From Pseudonocardiales bacterium (GTDB lineage Bacteria > Actinomycetota > Actinomycetes > Mycobacteriales > Jatrophihabitantaceae), in NCBI GenBank assembly GCA_030840445.1, contig JAVEEN010000344.1, forward strand, positions 1 through 38,480: a stretch of DNA of 38,480 nucleotides. Direction: 5' to 3'. Of the stretch, positions 6,475 through 13,482 are shown in pieces. Made by a program: the position numbers and the translations under genes. Numbering within the stretch: position 1 is the stretch's first letter; each line of letters starts with the position of its first letter. Under the pieces are notes generated by a model that had not been told where the DNA came from, did no database searches, and saw only the letters and a program-made list of their open reading frames with translations.

Positions 6475-7719
6475 GTGACGGTTGACGCGGCGATGGTGGA
6501 CGCGGCCTCGGGGCGGCTCGCTGAGGTGGTGGCGAACACGCCCCTGGAGCGCAACGCCAGACTGTCGGAGCAACTCTGCGCCGACGTCTGGTTGAAGCGC
6601 GAGGACCTGCAGCCAGTGCGGTCCTACAAGCTCCGGGGCGCGTACAACCTGATCGCTCAGCTCGACGCCGAAACCCGGGCGCTGGGCGTCGTCGGGGCAA
6701 GTGCCGGCAACCACGCGCAGGGACTTGCGTACGCCTGCGCCGCTCTGGGGGTCCAGGGGCGCGTATACCTCCCGCGGACCACACCGCGACAGAAACGGGA
6801 TCGGATCGCCGTGCTCGGTGGCGACATGGTCGAGGTGATTCTCTCCGGTGACACCTATGACGACGCGTCGGCCGCGGCCTCCGTGGACGCGGCCCGTTCG
6901 GGCGCCCAACTCGTCCCCGCTTTCGACGATCCCCGCACCATCGCCGGCCAGGGGACCGTCGCCAAGGACATCGTCTCGCAATTGGGCTTCGCCCCTGACG
7001 TGTGGGTGGTTCCTGTCGGCGGTGGTGGCCTGCTGGCCGGTACCGTTGCGTGGCTGGGCGAACGGCACCCCGGCGTTCGGATCGTCGGCGTGGAACCGGC
7101 CGGGGCCGCGTGTGTGGCGGCCGCATTGCACGCCGGTGGACCGGTCACGCTGCCCGAACTGGACAGCTTCGTGGACGGAGCCGCGGTGCGCCGGGCCGGT
7201 GACGTCACCTACCCCTTGATCGCGGCGTCGTCGGCCGAATTGGTAGCGGTGGACGAGGGCCGGGTGTGCACCGAGATGCTGGCGCTCTACCAGTCCGACG
7301 GCATCATCGCCGAGCCGGCCGGAGCGTTGGCCACCGCGGCGCTCGGTGACAGCGTGCAGATCGCGGCGGGCACGTCGGTTGTCTGCGTGGTGTCCGGTGG
7401 CAACAACGATGTAAGCCGGTACGCCGAGGTGGTCGAGCGTGCGCTGGTCCACGAGGGACGCAAGCACTACTTTCTGGTCGACTTTCCCCAGGAGCCAGGA
7501 GCCTTGCGGCGCTTCCTCGACGAGGTGCTCGGGCCTGATGACGACATCACGTTGTTCGAGTACGTCAAACGCAGCAATCGCGAAACTGGACCGGCGCTGG
7601 TCGGCATCGAACTGTCCCGGCCGGAGGATCTGCCGGCCTTGCTCGCGCGAATGGAAGCCTCACCGCCGCACATCGAGCAGGTGTCGACCACGAGTCCACT
7701 GTTCCGGTTTCTCCTTTAG
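6475..7719 (+). CDS. ilvA: Threonine dehydratase with C-terminal ACT-like domain
   Basis: PLP enzyme that converts threonine to 2-oxobutyrate and ammonia, the first committed step to isoleucine. The 414-residue protein has the PLP lysine in SYKLRGAYN (Lys52), SAGNHAQG for substrate binding and the phosphate loop VGGGGLLAG. A single ACT-like domain (about residues 325-414, starting HYFLVDFPQEPGALRRFL) makes it the short actinobacterial biosynthetic type rather than the two-ACT E. coli form, so isoleucine feedback may be weaker or different. I place the start at the GTG at 6475. The frame is open further upstream inside the ABC exporter gene, but that part reads as shadow sequence. It is followed by a hairpin and a convergent HIT gene. 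Confidence 0.93.
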   Translation: MTVDAAMVDAASGRLAEVVANTPLERNARLSEQLCADVWLKREDLQPVRSYKLRGAYNLIAQLDAETRALGVVGASAGNHAQGLAYACAALGVQGRVYLPRTTPRQKRDRIAVLGGDMVEVILSGDTYDDASAAASVDAARSGAQLVPAFDDPRTIAGQGTVAKDIVSQLGFAPDVWVVPVGGGGLLAGTVAWLGERHPGVRIVGVEPAGAACVAAALHAGGPVTLPELDSFVDGAAVRRAGDVTYPLIAASSAELVAVDEGRVCTEMLALYQSDGIIAEPAGALATAALGDSVQIAAGTSVVCVVSGGNNDVSRYAEVVERALVHEGRKHYFLVDFPQEPGALRRFLDEVLGPDDDITLFEYVKRSNRETGPALVGIELSRPEDLPALLARMEASPPHIEQVSTTSPLFRFLL

Positions 7720-7721
7720 CC

Positions 7722-7738
7722 AGCAGGCTTGTCCTGCT
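7722..7738. terminator. Hairpin between convergent ilvA and HIT genes
   Basis: AGCAGG (7722-7727) and CCTGCT (7733-7738) form a perfect 6-bp stem with a 5-nt loop, starting 3 nt after the ilvA stop and just before the HIT stop. There is no T-tract, as is common in high-GC actinobacteria, so termination is inferred from position and shape. Confidence 0.5.
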
Positions 7739-7745
7739 ACCCGTG

Positions 7746-8207
7746 CTAGCTGTGCTGGCTCTGCAGCAGGGCCAGCTGCTCGGCGAAGATCTCGGGGGCC
7801 ACCGGCACCTCGGTGAAGGGATCGAGCGGCAGGCCGGGAGAGGGATCGTCGACATAGCGCGGAAGCAGATACGTGTGGACGTGCGGAACGCTGTTGCCGA
7901 AGGTCAGATAGTTGAGCTGCGCGGGCTGGAACACCGCGTTGAGCAGTCGTCCCACCTCGACGACCTCACTGAAATAGTTGCGCGCCTCGTCATCGGTCAT
8001 CTCGGCCGGATCGGCAACATGCCGACCGCGCCAGACGACCAGGGAATAGCCAGGCAGCGGCCCGCGATTTCGCAGATAGCCATCGGTGTAGCGCCCCTCG
8101 AAGAAGCGCCTGCCGCTGGCCGTCCGGTCCGGCCGCCGTTGCAAGCACAACCGGCAACCCACCCCTCGTCGGCGGTCCTCCCAGTCCGATGGCCAGGTTC
8201 TGCTCAT
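7746..8207 (-). CDS. HIT-family nucleotide-binding protein
   Basis: Small cytosolic hydrolase/transferase of the histidine-triad superfamily, 153 residues. The triad region reads PHVHTYLLPR: His109 and His111, the position of the nucleotidyl-accepting His, are present, but the third histidine is Tyr113. The N-terminus has CRLC (Cys18, Cys21), a possible half zinc site. LPGYSLVVWRGRHVADPAEM is the typical HIT strand-helix region. The start is ATG with AAGGTGA 4 nt upstream, a strong Shine-Dalgarno. It is divergent from the FKBP gene, with about 65 bp between. The substrate is unknown; family members act on nucleotidyl compounds such as AMP-amidates or dinucleoside polyphosphates. Confidence 0.85.
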   Translation of the reverse strand: MSRTWPSDWEDRRRGVGCRLCLQRRPDRTASGRRFFEGRYTDGYLRNRGPLPGYSLVVWRGRHVADPAEMTDDEARNYFSEVVEVGRLLNAVFQPAQLNYLTFGNSVPHVHTYLLPRYVDDPSPGLPLDPFTEVPVAPEIFAEQLALLQSQHS

Positions 8208-8260
8208 CCGGTCACCTTGTCAGTCCAGTACTGGCGGGGCAACGTCCGACATCAAACCGG

Positions 8261-8266
8261 TAGGCT
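8261..8266 (+). promoter_or_regulatory. Candidate -10 box for the FKBP lipoprotein
   Basis: TAGGCT ends exactly 6 nt before the GTG at 8273, placing the likely first transcribed base at the start codon. No Shine-Dalgarno precedes the gene, consistent with a leaderless mRNA. Confidence 0.45.
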
Positions 8267-8272
8267 CTCGCG

Positions 8273-8914
8273 GTGCATTCCTTCATTCGTCCCCACCGGA
8301 CAACCTCGTCGAACACCGCCCGTCGTACGCTCCGGGTCCAGACGGGCTCGGCCGGGCTCGCCGCAGTGATCGCGCTGCTTGCCGGTTGTTCGAGTTCATC
8401 GCCTTCCACGGCCTCCGCTGCCGGCCCGTCTGCTTCCGTGGGCTCGTCTGCTTCCCTGGGAGGATCCTCCGCGGCCGGCGCCGGGACGCAATCCCTCGAT
8501 GGGGTGACCGTCTCGTCGGCCACCGACCTGACCAAGAAGCCCGTGGTGAAGTCGTCGTCCACCAAGGCGCCGTCCATCATCGCGGTCAAGGACTTGGTCA
8601 CCGGTACCGGAGCGGCCGCGTCGCCGTCCTCAACGGTCAAGGTCCAATACGTCGGAGTTCGGTACGCGGACGGGTTCCAGTTCGACGCATCCTGGGATCA
8701 CGGCGGAGCGATCAGCTTCTCACTCGCCCAGGTGGTACCTGGTTTCACTCAGGGCATCGGGGGCACTGACGGTATTGCACCGATGAAGATCGGCGGTCGG
8801 CGCCTGATGATCCTGCCCGCCGCGCTCGGTTACGGCGCCCAGGGAACGAGCGATGGGAGCATTCCACCCAACGCGCCGATCGTGTTCGTCGTGGATCTGG
8901 TCGGCATCGGATAG
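8273..8914 (+). CDS. FKBP-type peptidyl-prolyl isomerase lipoprotein
   Basis: Extracytoplasmic folding factor that speeds cis-trans isomerisation of proline bonds. The 213-residue protein has an Arg-rich N-terminus, a hydrophobic stretch and the lipobox LLAGC (Cys39), then a Ser/Ala-rich linker typical of surface lipoproteins. The FKBP domain occupies about residues 100-213, with KVQYVGVRYADGFQFDASW, FSLAQVVPGFTQGIGG and the closing GYGAQGTSDGSIPPNAPIVFVVDLVGI. This is nearly a full FKBP consensus, so catalytic activity is likely. The GTG start is chosen from the -10 spacing and signal peptide. It probably acts outside the membrane, as the lipobox implies. Confidence 0.92.
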   Translation: MHSFIRPHRTTSSNTARRTLRVQTGSAGLAAVIALLAGCSSSSPSTASAAGPSASVGSSASLGGSSAAGAGTQSLDGVTVSSATDLTKKPVVKSSSTKAPSIIAVKDLVTGTGAAASPSSTVKVQYVGVRYADGFQFDASWDHGGAISFSLAQVVPGFTQGIGGTDGIAPMKIGGRRLMILPAALGYGAQGTSDGSIPPNAPIVFVVDLVGIG

Positions 8915-8984
8915 GTCTGGCCCAGCTGTCGACTGTCGCGCCGTTCGGCATCGTCGTCATGGTTGGTTCTGTCATGGTTTGCTG

Positions 8985-9386
8985 TCATTGATTGCTTCTG
9001 ATCCGTCTGAGTGGCCAGCGTGGCGGGCAGTGCAGGACCACACATAGGTCGACCCCGACCCGCACTACTTGGCCGTGGACCCAAACTTGACGGCCGTTCG
9101 CGGTAGCCCGCCTGACGAAGCGGCGGTATCCCCGGGTGACCGCCGGATCGAGGAAGCCGACCACGGTCACGCCGTGCATCAACACCTCGATCTCGTCTCT
9201 GTCGTTGGCCGGGTCGACGAGCCGGAATTGGGTCGGCGAGCGTTCAGCGGCCCCCAGCTCCACCTGTCGCTCAGCCGTTCCGTCCAGCCAGATTTCGTCC
9301 GTGGTCGGCGGGATGGTGATCCGGCCTCCGGCCGGGTCGCGGGAGCTGCGCCGAAACGGACGCCAAGGGGACCGGGTCAACCACAT
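8985..9386 (-). CDS. Hypothetical protein, 133 residues
   Basis: I do not recognise this gene with confidence. The core, from about residue 45 (AAERSPTQFRLVDPANDRDEIEVLMHG) through VGFLDPAVTRGYRRFVRR to VDLCVVLHCPPR, looks like a compact alpha/beta domain. The pattern resembles small HIRAN-like domains of actinobacterial proteins (V-x-V-x-x-x-G-x-x-V-G-x-L, then a Tyr-containing helix), but that is a guess. The N-terminus is very Arg-rich and may be mis-started. The ATG at 9386 has no clear Shine-Dalgarno. It is convergent with the FKBP gene and lies beside a transposase graveyard, so it may be a remnant or acquired gene. Confidence 0.5.
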   Translation of the reverse strand: MWLTRSPWRPFRRSSRDPAGGRITIPPTTDEIWLDGTAERQVELGAAERSPTQFRLVDPANDRDEIEVLMHGVTVVGFLDPAVTRGYRRFVRRATANGRQVWVHGQVVRVGVDLCVVLHCPPRWPLRRIRSNQ

Positions 9387-9529
9387 GACGTTCTCAGATC
9401 CGGTTCATCGTGACACCGACCGAAAGCTGTGCACGCCGTTGAGTATTGCAAACGGTGGACCTGCGTAGCGACCTAGTTACGGCCTGCTTGGTGAGGAATG
9501 GTTCTGGCCCGCGTGATCCTCGCTGGTTC

Positions 9530-9709
9530 GCCCTCGGCATTCACCGCCGTGGCGACCAGCGCGTGCACGTTCACCGTGCGCCCGCGCTCACGCACCTTCA
9601 GCACCAACGCGTCGGCGGCGAGGAAGGTGTACGGGCCAGCATCGAGGGGCCGGGTGCGGAACGCCTCGACCTGGCGGTACAGATCCTTGGCCATCTCGCT
9701 GACCTGCGA
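9530..9709 (-). pseudogene. IS256-type transposase fragment
   Basis: The minus-strand translation SQVSEMAKDLYRQVEAFRTR, continuing through LDAGPYTFLAADALVLKVRE to TVNVHALVATAVNAEG, is an internal piece of an IS256 (mutator-type) transposase, including the segment with its first catalytic Asp (AADAL). The N-terminal third is missing. The right part is cut off where the family continues (usually ...GHREILG). The remaining about 18 codons to a TAA at 9473 look unrelated. It is fused in frame to the end of an IS3 piece at about 9710-9712. Confidence 0.82.
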
Positions 9710-10026
9710 CTGGCGTTTTCGGCGACGCCGGACCGGGCCCGCAGCCCCTCCTCGCGCCAGAGCCGCTGGACTTTCTTGTGGTTGACGAGCCAGCCCTCGG
9801 CGCAGGCGTCGTGGTAGGCGCGCCGGAAACCCCACCGCGGATGCGCCTTGGCGTAGGCCCGAAGCCACACCCCCAGGGCTGCGTCGGGGTCGGCCGGCGA
9901 CTCGGCTTCGGCCCTGATGACGTTGGGTCGTCTTGTTCTGCCCGGTCACGCGGCAGGCGAACCGCTCCGACACACCCATCGACTTCATGAGGTGGCGCCC
10001 GGCCGCGCGCCTTCGCGCCCGGCTCA
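9710..10026 (-). pseudogene. IS3-family orfB fragment with two frameshifts
   Basis: On the minus strand, RHLMKSMGVSERFACRVTGQ, then (in another frame) WLRAYAKAHPRWGFRRAYHD...EGWLVNHKKVQRLWREEGLR, then (back in the first frame) VRRRRKR make up the N-terminal HTH_21 part of an IS3-family OrfB transposase. Compensating frameshifts lie near 9912-9917 and near 9733-9740. The DDE integrase core is absent, replaced by the IS256 piece. It is clearly non-functional. Confidence 0.85.
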
Positions 10027-10119
10027 GAATTTCCCCTTGGCGATCTCCTTCACCGCCGCCTTCTCCAGCTCCGCGTCGGCCAGCAGCCGTTTCAGCGTCG
10101 AGTTCTCACACTCGGCGCC
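10024..10119 (-). pseudogene. IS3-family orfA C-terminal fragment
   Basis: The minus strand reads ENSTLKRLLADAELEKAAVK then EIAKGKF and TGA. This is the well-conserved C-terminal coiled coil of IS3-family OrfA, overlapping the beginning of the orfB remnant as in intact elements. Its 5' part is missing and abuts an IS1182-type fragment at about 10119. Confidence 0.82.
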
Positions 10120-10247
10120 AGATCAAGTCCGGCGAGCGTGTCCAGCACGAACCACACCAGATGATCAGCAGGCAGCCACTCGCGCATGTCCGGAGCCATC
10201 AAGAACTGCTGATCCCGGTCGATGGGTCGAGATCCGTAAGCCACCAC
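10120..10247 (-). pseudogene. IS1182-type transposase N-terminal fragment
   Basis: The minus strand reads GSRPIDRDQQFLMAPDMREW then LPADHLVWFVLDTLAGLDL, the N-terminus of IS1182-like transposases. It stops after about 40 codons at the join with the IS3 orfA piece. A GTG at 10247 or 10244 may be the original start. No terminal inverted repeats could be identified. Confidence 0.8.
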
Positions 10248-10322
10248 CAGATTCTCCCAACTCCCGCGACCACCACCGGCAGACACACCGATTACGCAAC
10301 AGGCTCCTGAGGGGTCGCGACT

Positions 10323-10339
10323 GATGATGCGTCATCATC
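10323..10339. repeat. 7-bp inverted repeat beside the IS mosaic
   Basis: GATGATG (10323-10329) and CATCATC (10333-10339) are exactly complementary around a 3-nt loop. It lies between the IS1182-type fragment and the lipoprotein gene. It could be an operator or a remnant element end. The rest of 10248-10428 shows nothing further I can support apart from a weak TACGCT -10-like box at 10378-10383. Confidence 0.4.
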
Positions 10340-10428
10340 GGGTCCGATGACACTCGTACCTCAAGAGGCCTGCGTCCTACGCTCTGCTCTGGCCGCCTTG
10401 CCCCCACGTGACTAGCCGAGGGAGTTTT

Positions 10429-11418
10429 GTGTTCGAGCAACGGACCACCTGGAGGCGACGGGGAGCAGCAGCGTGCCTGTTCCTCAGCGCCGCAGTCGCA
10501 ACAAGCGCGTGCAGCAGCGGGAAGTCGGTGCACCCACTCCCGACAACCGCGTCACCCATCTCGATAACCACAACGGCGACATCCACCTCGATAACCACAA
10601 CGACCACACCGGCTATGTCGGCCTATTGCAGCAAGGTGGTTACCGGCGGCCCGATTCCGGAGTGCACGGTCGGTTTCCGCAGCGGCGGCGCAATCCACTT
10701 GCCGCCGGATCCGAGCACGTCGGTGCAGTTGGGCGCGTTCACCAGTGGCGCAAGTAGGTTCGTCACCCGCCACGGCAGTTTCGCGCTCAACGACTCGCTA
10801 CGGTCGGCATTGAAGTCCGAGGCCGACCAGCACCCGGCCAACCCGCCATACGCCAACCTTGTCTACTCGGCAACGATCACCGGCGGCAAGGTCGCCGCCG
10901 TCCGGCGGGTGCTCAAGGTCGCTACCCGCGTGATCATCAACGCAGCGTTCGGCGGCAGAACGCTGCAAGGCAAGATCTCGACCACTACCGGCTCAGGGGA
11001 CTATGGCTCGACGCCGACCCTACCAATCCAGATTAAGCTGGCCCAGGCAGCCAACATAGTTAAGGACAGCGTGGGTGGCGCTGAACTGGTCGGCACGATC
11101 ACCAACGCGAAGAAGCCGGTGAGGCTGCCGGGCGGCTCGACCCTGCCCGCCCTGTCCAGTAGCTCGCACAACCCGCTCACGGGGCCCTATACCGAGCATA
11201 TTGCTCTGTTGCGGTTCCCATCGATGCACGCGGCCTTCGCCGACCAGATGGTCCTCAGCTGGGCTCCAGGCGGCCCGACCGGCATGGGCCCGGAGTTCTT
11301 TCCGAGCGTCGGCACCGTGCTTGGACTAGATCCGCTCGGCAAGACCTGGAACATCGTGCTGCACGGCGTCCCCTGGCGCGGGCCGTCGCTGTCGCTGTCA
11401 GCCAGCACACCGAGCTAG
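10429..11418 (+). CDS. Putative lipoprotein of unknown function
   Basis: I do not recognise the family. The 329-residue product starts with an Arg-rich end and hydrophobic stretch, then TSAC (Cys28), an imperfect lipobox with Thr at -3. A Thr/Ser/Ile-rich linker (about residues 40-65) tethers a globular part of about 260 residues. That part holds two cysteines (YCSK and PECTVGF) which could form a disulfide. I use the GTG at 10429 because AGGGAG lies 4 nt upstream; an in-frame GTG at 10408 would add seven residues. It precedes the telA operon by 78 nt on the same strand, so co-transcription is possible but unproven. Gene and export are likely; function unknown. Confidence 0.75.
   Translation: MFEQRTTWRRRGAAACLFLSAAVATSACSSGKSVHPLPTTASPISITTTATSTSITTTTTPAMSAYCSKVVTGGPIPECTVGFRSGGAIHLPPDPSTSVQLGAFTSGASRFVTRHGSFALNDSLRSALKSEADQHPANPPYANLVYSATITGGKVAAVRRVLKVATRVIINAAFGGRTLQGKISTTTGSGDYGSTPTLPIQIKLAQAANIVKDSVGGAELVGTITNAKKPVRLPGGSTLPALSSSSHNPLTGPYTEHIALLRFPSMHAAFADQMVLSWAPGGPTGMGPEFFPSVGTVLGLDPLGKTWNIVLHGVPWRGPSLSLSASTPS
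10560..10602 (+). repeat. Direct repeat in the lipoprotein linker
   Basis: CTCGATAACCACAACG occurs at 10560-10575 and again at 10587-10602, with a 27-bp period. It encodes part of the Ser/Ile/Thr-rich tether, which probably grew by slippage or duplication. Confidence 0.7.
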
Positions 11419-11496
11419 CTACTTCTTCGACCTTGAAACCGCTCGTCGGCGACCTTCCTGCGATGAGAACAAACCGTGTCAAGACGAGGAGCCTGC

Positions 11497-12714
11497 ATGA
11501 CCGATGTCGCGGCCGCTGCGCTCACCCCGCCCAGTTCCCTGACCTTGCAGGCCCCCGAGCCGGTCCCGGAGGTCGCTCCCGGAAAGGCCTGCCCGATGGT
11601 GCCGATCCCGACCGCCGCCTTGCCGAGCCTGGACGAGAAGGTCGCCGAGTACGTCGACAACATCATCACCCTGGACGTGCACTCCCCCGCGTTCACCAAG
11701 AAGGTGGATGACGTCCGGGCCTTGGGCAACGACGAGATCCGCGCGTCGTCGGAGACCTCGAACAAGCTGTTGCAGTCACCGGTGCGGGCCGTGCAGAAGA
11801 CCTCGGAAACCGGCACGGTGGCCAGCACGCTGCTCGATCTGCGCCGCACCATCGAGGATCTGGACCCCAAACAGGCCACCGGGGTCAAGAAGCTGCTCGG
11901 CATGATTCCGTTCGGTGACAAGCTGCGCGACTACTTCCACAAGTACGAGAATGCCGAGTCCCACCTCAATGCCATCCTCAGGGCGCTGCTCGACGGCCAG
12001 GACGAACTCCGCAAGGACAACGCCGCACTCGAGCAGGAGAAGGTGCACCTATGGGAAACCATGCAGCGCCTCGCGCAGTACTCCTACGTGGCCGAGCACC
12101 TCGACGCCGCAGTCGCCGGCAAGCTGACCCAGATCGAAGCAACGGACCCCGACAAGGCAAAGGTGCTTCGGGACGAAGTGCTGTTCTCCGTCCGGCAGAA
12201 GCACCAGGATCTCCTCACCCAACTGGCCGTGTCCATCCAGGGCTACCTCGCCATCGACTTGGTGCGTAAGAACAATCTCGAACTGATCAAGGGCATCGAC
12301 CGCGCCACCACCACGACCATCGCGGCGCTGCGGACCGCAGTCATCGTCGCTCAGGCTCTGGCCAACCAGAAACTCGTGCTCACGCAGATCAGTGCGCTCA
12401 ATACGACCACGTCCAATCTGATCGAATCCACGTCGCAAATGCTGGCGACCCAGGGTGTCGCCATCCAAAGACAGGCGGCCGACGCCTCGGTCAGTGTGGA
12501 ATCCCTGCAACGGGCCTTTGCCAACGTCTACCAATCCATGGACGCGATCGACACCTTCAAGGTGGCAGCGCTGGACTCCGTGCAGAAGACCATCGTCAGC
12601 CTGCAAACGAAGATCACCAAATCACAGGCCTACCTCAGCCAAGTCCGGGCCCCCGACGCCGGCACCGACGACGGACCGGGCGCGCTGACCCTCGATTCCG
12701 GGCCACCGGCCTGA
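11497..12714 (+). CDS. telA: TelA/KlaA-family toxic anion resistance protein
   Basis: Long alpha-helical cytoplasmic protein of 405 residues in the TelA (YaaN/KlaA) family, linked to tellurite and other envelope or anion stresses; its biochemical activity is not settled. The family core is unmistakable: SIQGYLAIDLVRKNNLELIK, the run of threonines in IDRATTTTIAALRTAVIVAQ, ALANQKLVLTQISALNTTTSNLIE and a helical YQSMDAIDTFKVAALDS. The first 60 residues are Pro-rich and probably flexible. The ATG at 11497 has AGGAG 5 nt upstream. It opens the same-strand run leading to pknG; the next gene starts 61-76 nt downstream. In this context it may be an effector or membrane-associated scaffold of the signalling system. 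Confidence 0.93.
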   Translation: MTDVAAAALTPPSSLTLQAPEPVPEVAPGKACPMVPIPTAALPSLDEKVAEYVDNIITLDVHSPAFTKKVDDVRALGNDEIRASSETSNKLLQSPVRAVQKTSETGTVASTLLDLRRTIEDLDPKQATGVKKLLGMIPFGDKLRDYFHKYENAESHLNAILRALLDGQDELRKDNAALEQEKVHLWETMQRLAQYSYVAEHLDAAVAGKLTQIEATDPDKAKVLRDEVLFSVRQKHQDLLTQLAVSIQGYLAIDLVRKNNLELIKGIDRATTTTIAALRTAVIVAQALANQKLVLTQISALNTTTSNLIESTSQMLATQGVAIQRQAADASVSVESLQRAFANVYQSMDAIDTFKVAALDSVQKTIVSLQTKITKSQAYLSQVRAPDAGTDDGPGALTLDSGPPA

Positions 12715-12775
12715 GTACCGCAATCGAGCCGCGCGCCGCCACCGGTCGGGACGCCGTCCGGCCAGAAATTGCGCC

Positions 12776-13291
12776 ATGCGAAGTCGTCCCATGGGATTGC
12801 TGAAGTCGCTCTTGGCAGCGTTTGGCCGCACGTCGAGCGACACCGCTGTAGTACCGCGTTCGGACGACGACGAAATCCTGGCTTCCCTGGATCGACTGCA
12901 GATCGTGGTAGCCGGCAGGGTGCCGGACCTGGTTGCGGCTCGCATCGACCGGATCGCCGACGTGGTTCGAGAAACCGTGCCACGCCTGGGCAATCTCGGC
13001 CCCGGCAGTCTCACCGCGCACGATGTGCTGCGGACCGCGACCAGCTATCTGCCGGAGGCGGTCGCGGCCTACCTCCGACTGCCGCGCAGCTTCGCCGACA
13101 CCCGCCCGGTGAGTAAGGGCAAGACGTCGCTGAGTGTGCTCTGCGACCAACTCGACCTGTTCGCCTCCAAGATGGACGATGTGTTCGACGCGGTCTGCCG
13201 CGCAGACGCCGACGCGCTGATCGCTCACGGTCGGTTCCTGGCCGAGAAGTTCGGCTCCGGGGCCCTTGCCATCAATCCGGAACTGCGATGA
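12776..13291 (+). CDS. Helical protein, possible XpaC-like TelA partner
   Basis: The product is 171 residues from the ATG at 12776, or 166 from the ATG at 12791; neither start has a clear Shine-Dalgarno. It is mostly helical. The central TATSYLPEAVAAYLRLPRSF, followed by a helix LSVLCDQLDLFASKMDDVFD, recalls the C-terminal part of XpaC proteins, encoded next to TelA homologues (xpaC-yaaN) in Bacillus. That resemblance, plus the position directly after telA, is why I suggest a TelA partner. The similarity is weak and by eye. Its stop overlaps the next start (ATGA), so at least the following genes are translationally coupled to it. Confidence 0.78.
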   Translation: MRSRPMGLLKSLLAAFGRTSSDTAVVPRSDDDEILASLDRLQIVVAGRVPDLVAARIDRIADVVRETVPRLGNLGPGSLTAHDVLRTATSYLPEAVAAYLRLPRSFADTRPVSKGKTSLSVLCDQLDLFASKMDDVFDAVCRADADALIAHGRFLAEKFGSGALAINPELR

Positions 13292-13482
13292 CCGCCTCCG
13301 AACCGTTGGTGGCGGGCTATGTCGCCCAGACCGCCATCAAGACCGCCGAGCTGATCGCCCAGGCCATCGGTGGCGTGCTGTTTTCGACGGCCGTTCGGCA
13401 GGCGTGGCGACTGCGCGAACTTCCGGACCCCTCGGTCGCACCGCTACCCGAGCTGATCCCAGCGGACCTGGCCACGTCATGA
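13288..13482 (+). CDS. Small protein of unknown function, 64 residues
   Basis: Unrecognised. The evidence that it is real is architectural: its ATG overlaps the preceding stop as ATGA, and its own stop overlaps the glnX start as ATGA, so it fits exactly into a chain of coupled genes. It begins with a helix-forming stretch (VAQTAIKTAELIAQAIGGVL, mildly hydrophobic) and ends in a Pro-rich tail (LPDPSVAPLPELIPADLATS). It has no cysteine and no convincing membrane span. It could be an amphipathic membrane-binding peptide or a small adaptor; neither is shown. Confidence 0.72.
   Translation: MTASEPLVAGYVAQTAIKTAELIAQAIGGVLFSTAVRQAWRLRELPDPSVAPLPELIPADLATS

Larger units (their letters stand above)
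9530..10247 (-). mobile_element. Mosaic of three truncated insertion sequences
   Basis: Pieces of an IS1182-type, an IS3-type and an IS256-type transposase lie head to tail on the minus strand with no spacer, each missing most of its length. Successive insertions into older elements followed by deletion, or recombination between elements, would give this. Nothing here can code for an active transposase. The zone separates the housekeeping-like left part from the signalling operon. 9387-9529 holds nothing else I can support. Confidence 0.8.

Noticed and set aside
6448-7467. A 339-codon minus-strand frame opposite threonine dehydratase
   Set aside because: His/Gly/Asp/Arg-rich shadow of ilvA without motifs or a ribosome binding site.
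9530-10247. Intact, active insertion sequence
   Set aside because: Each transposase is truncated, the IS3 part has two frameshifts and no terminal repeats or target duplications were found.
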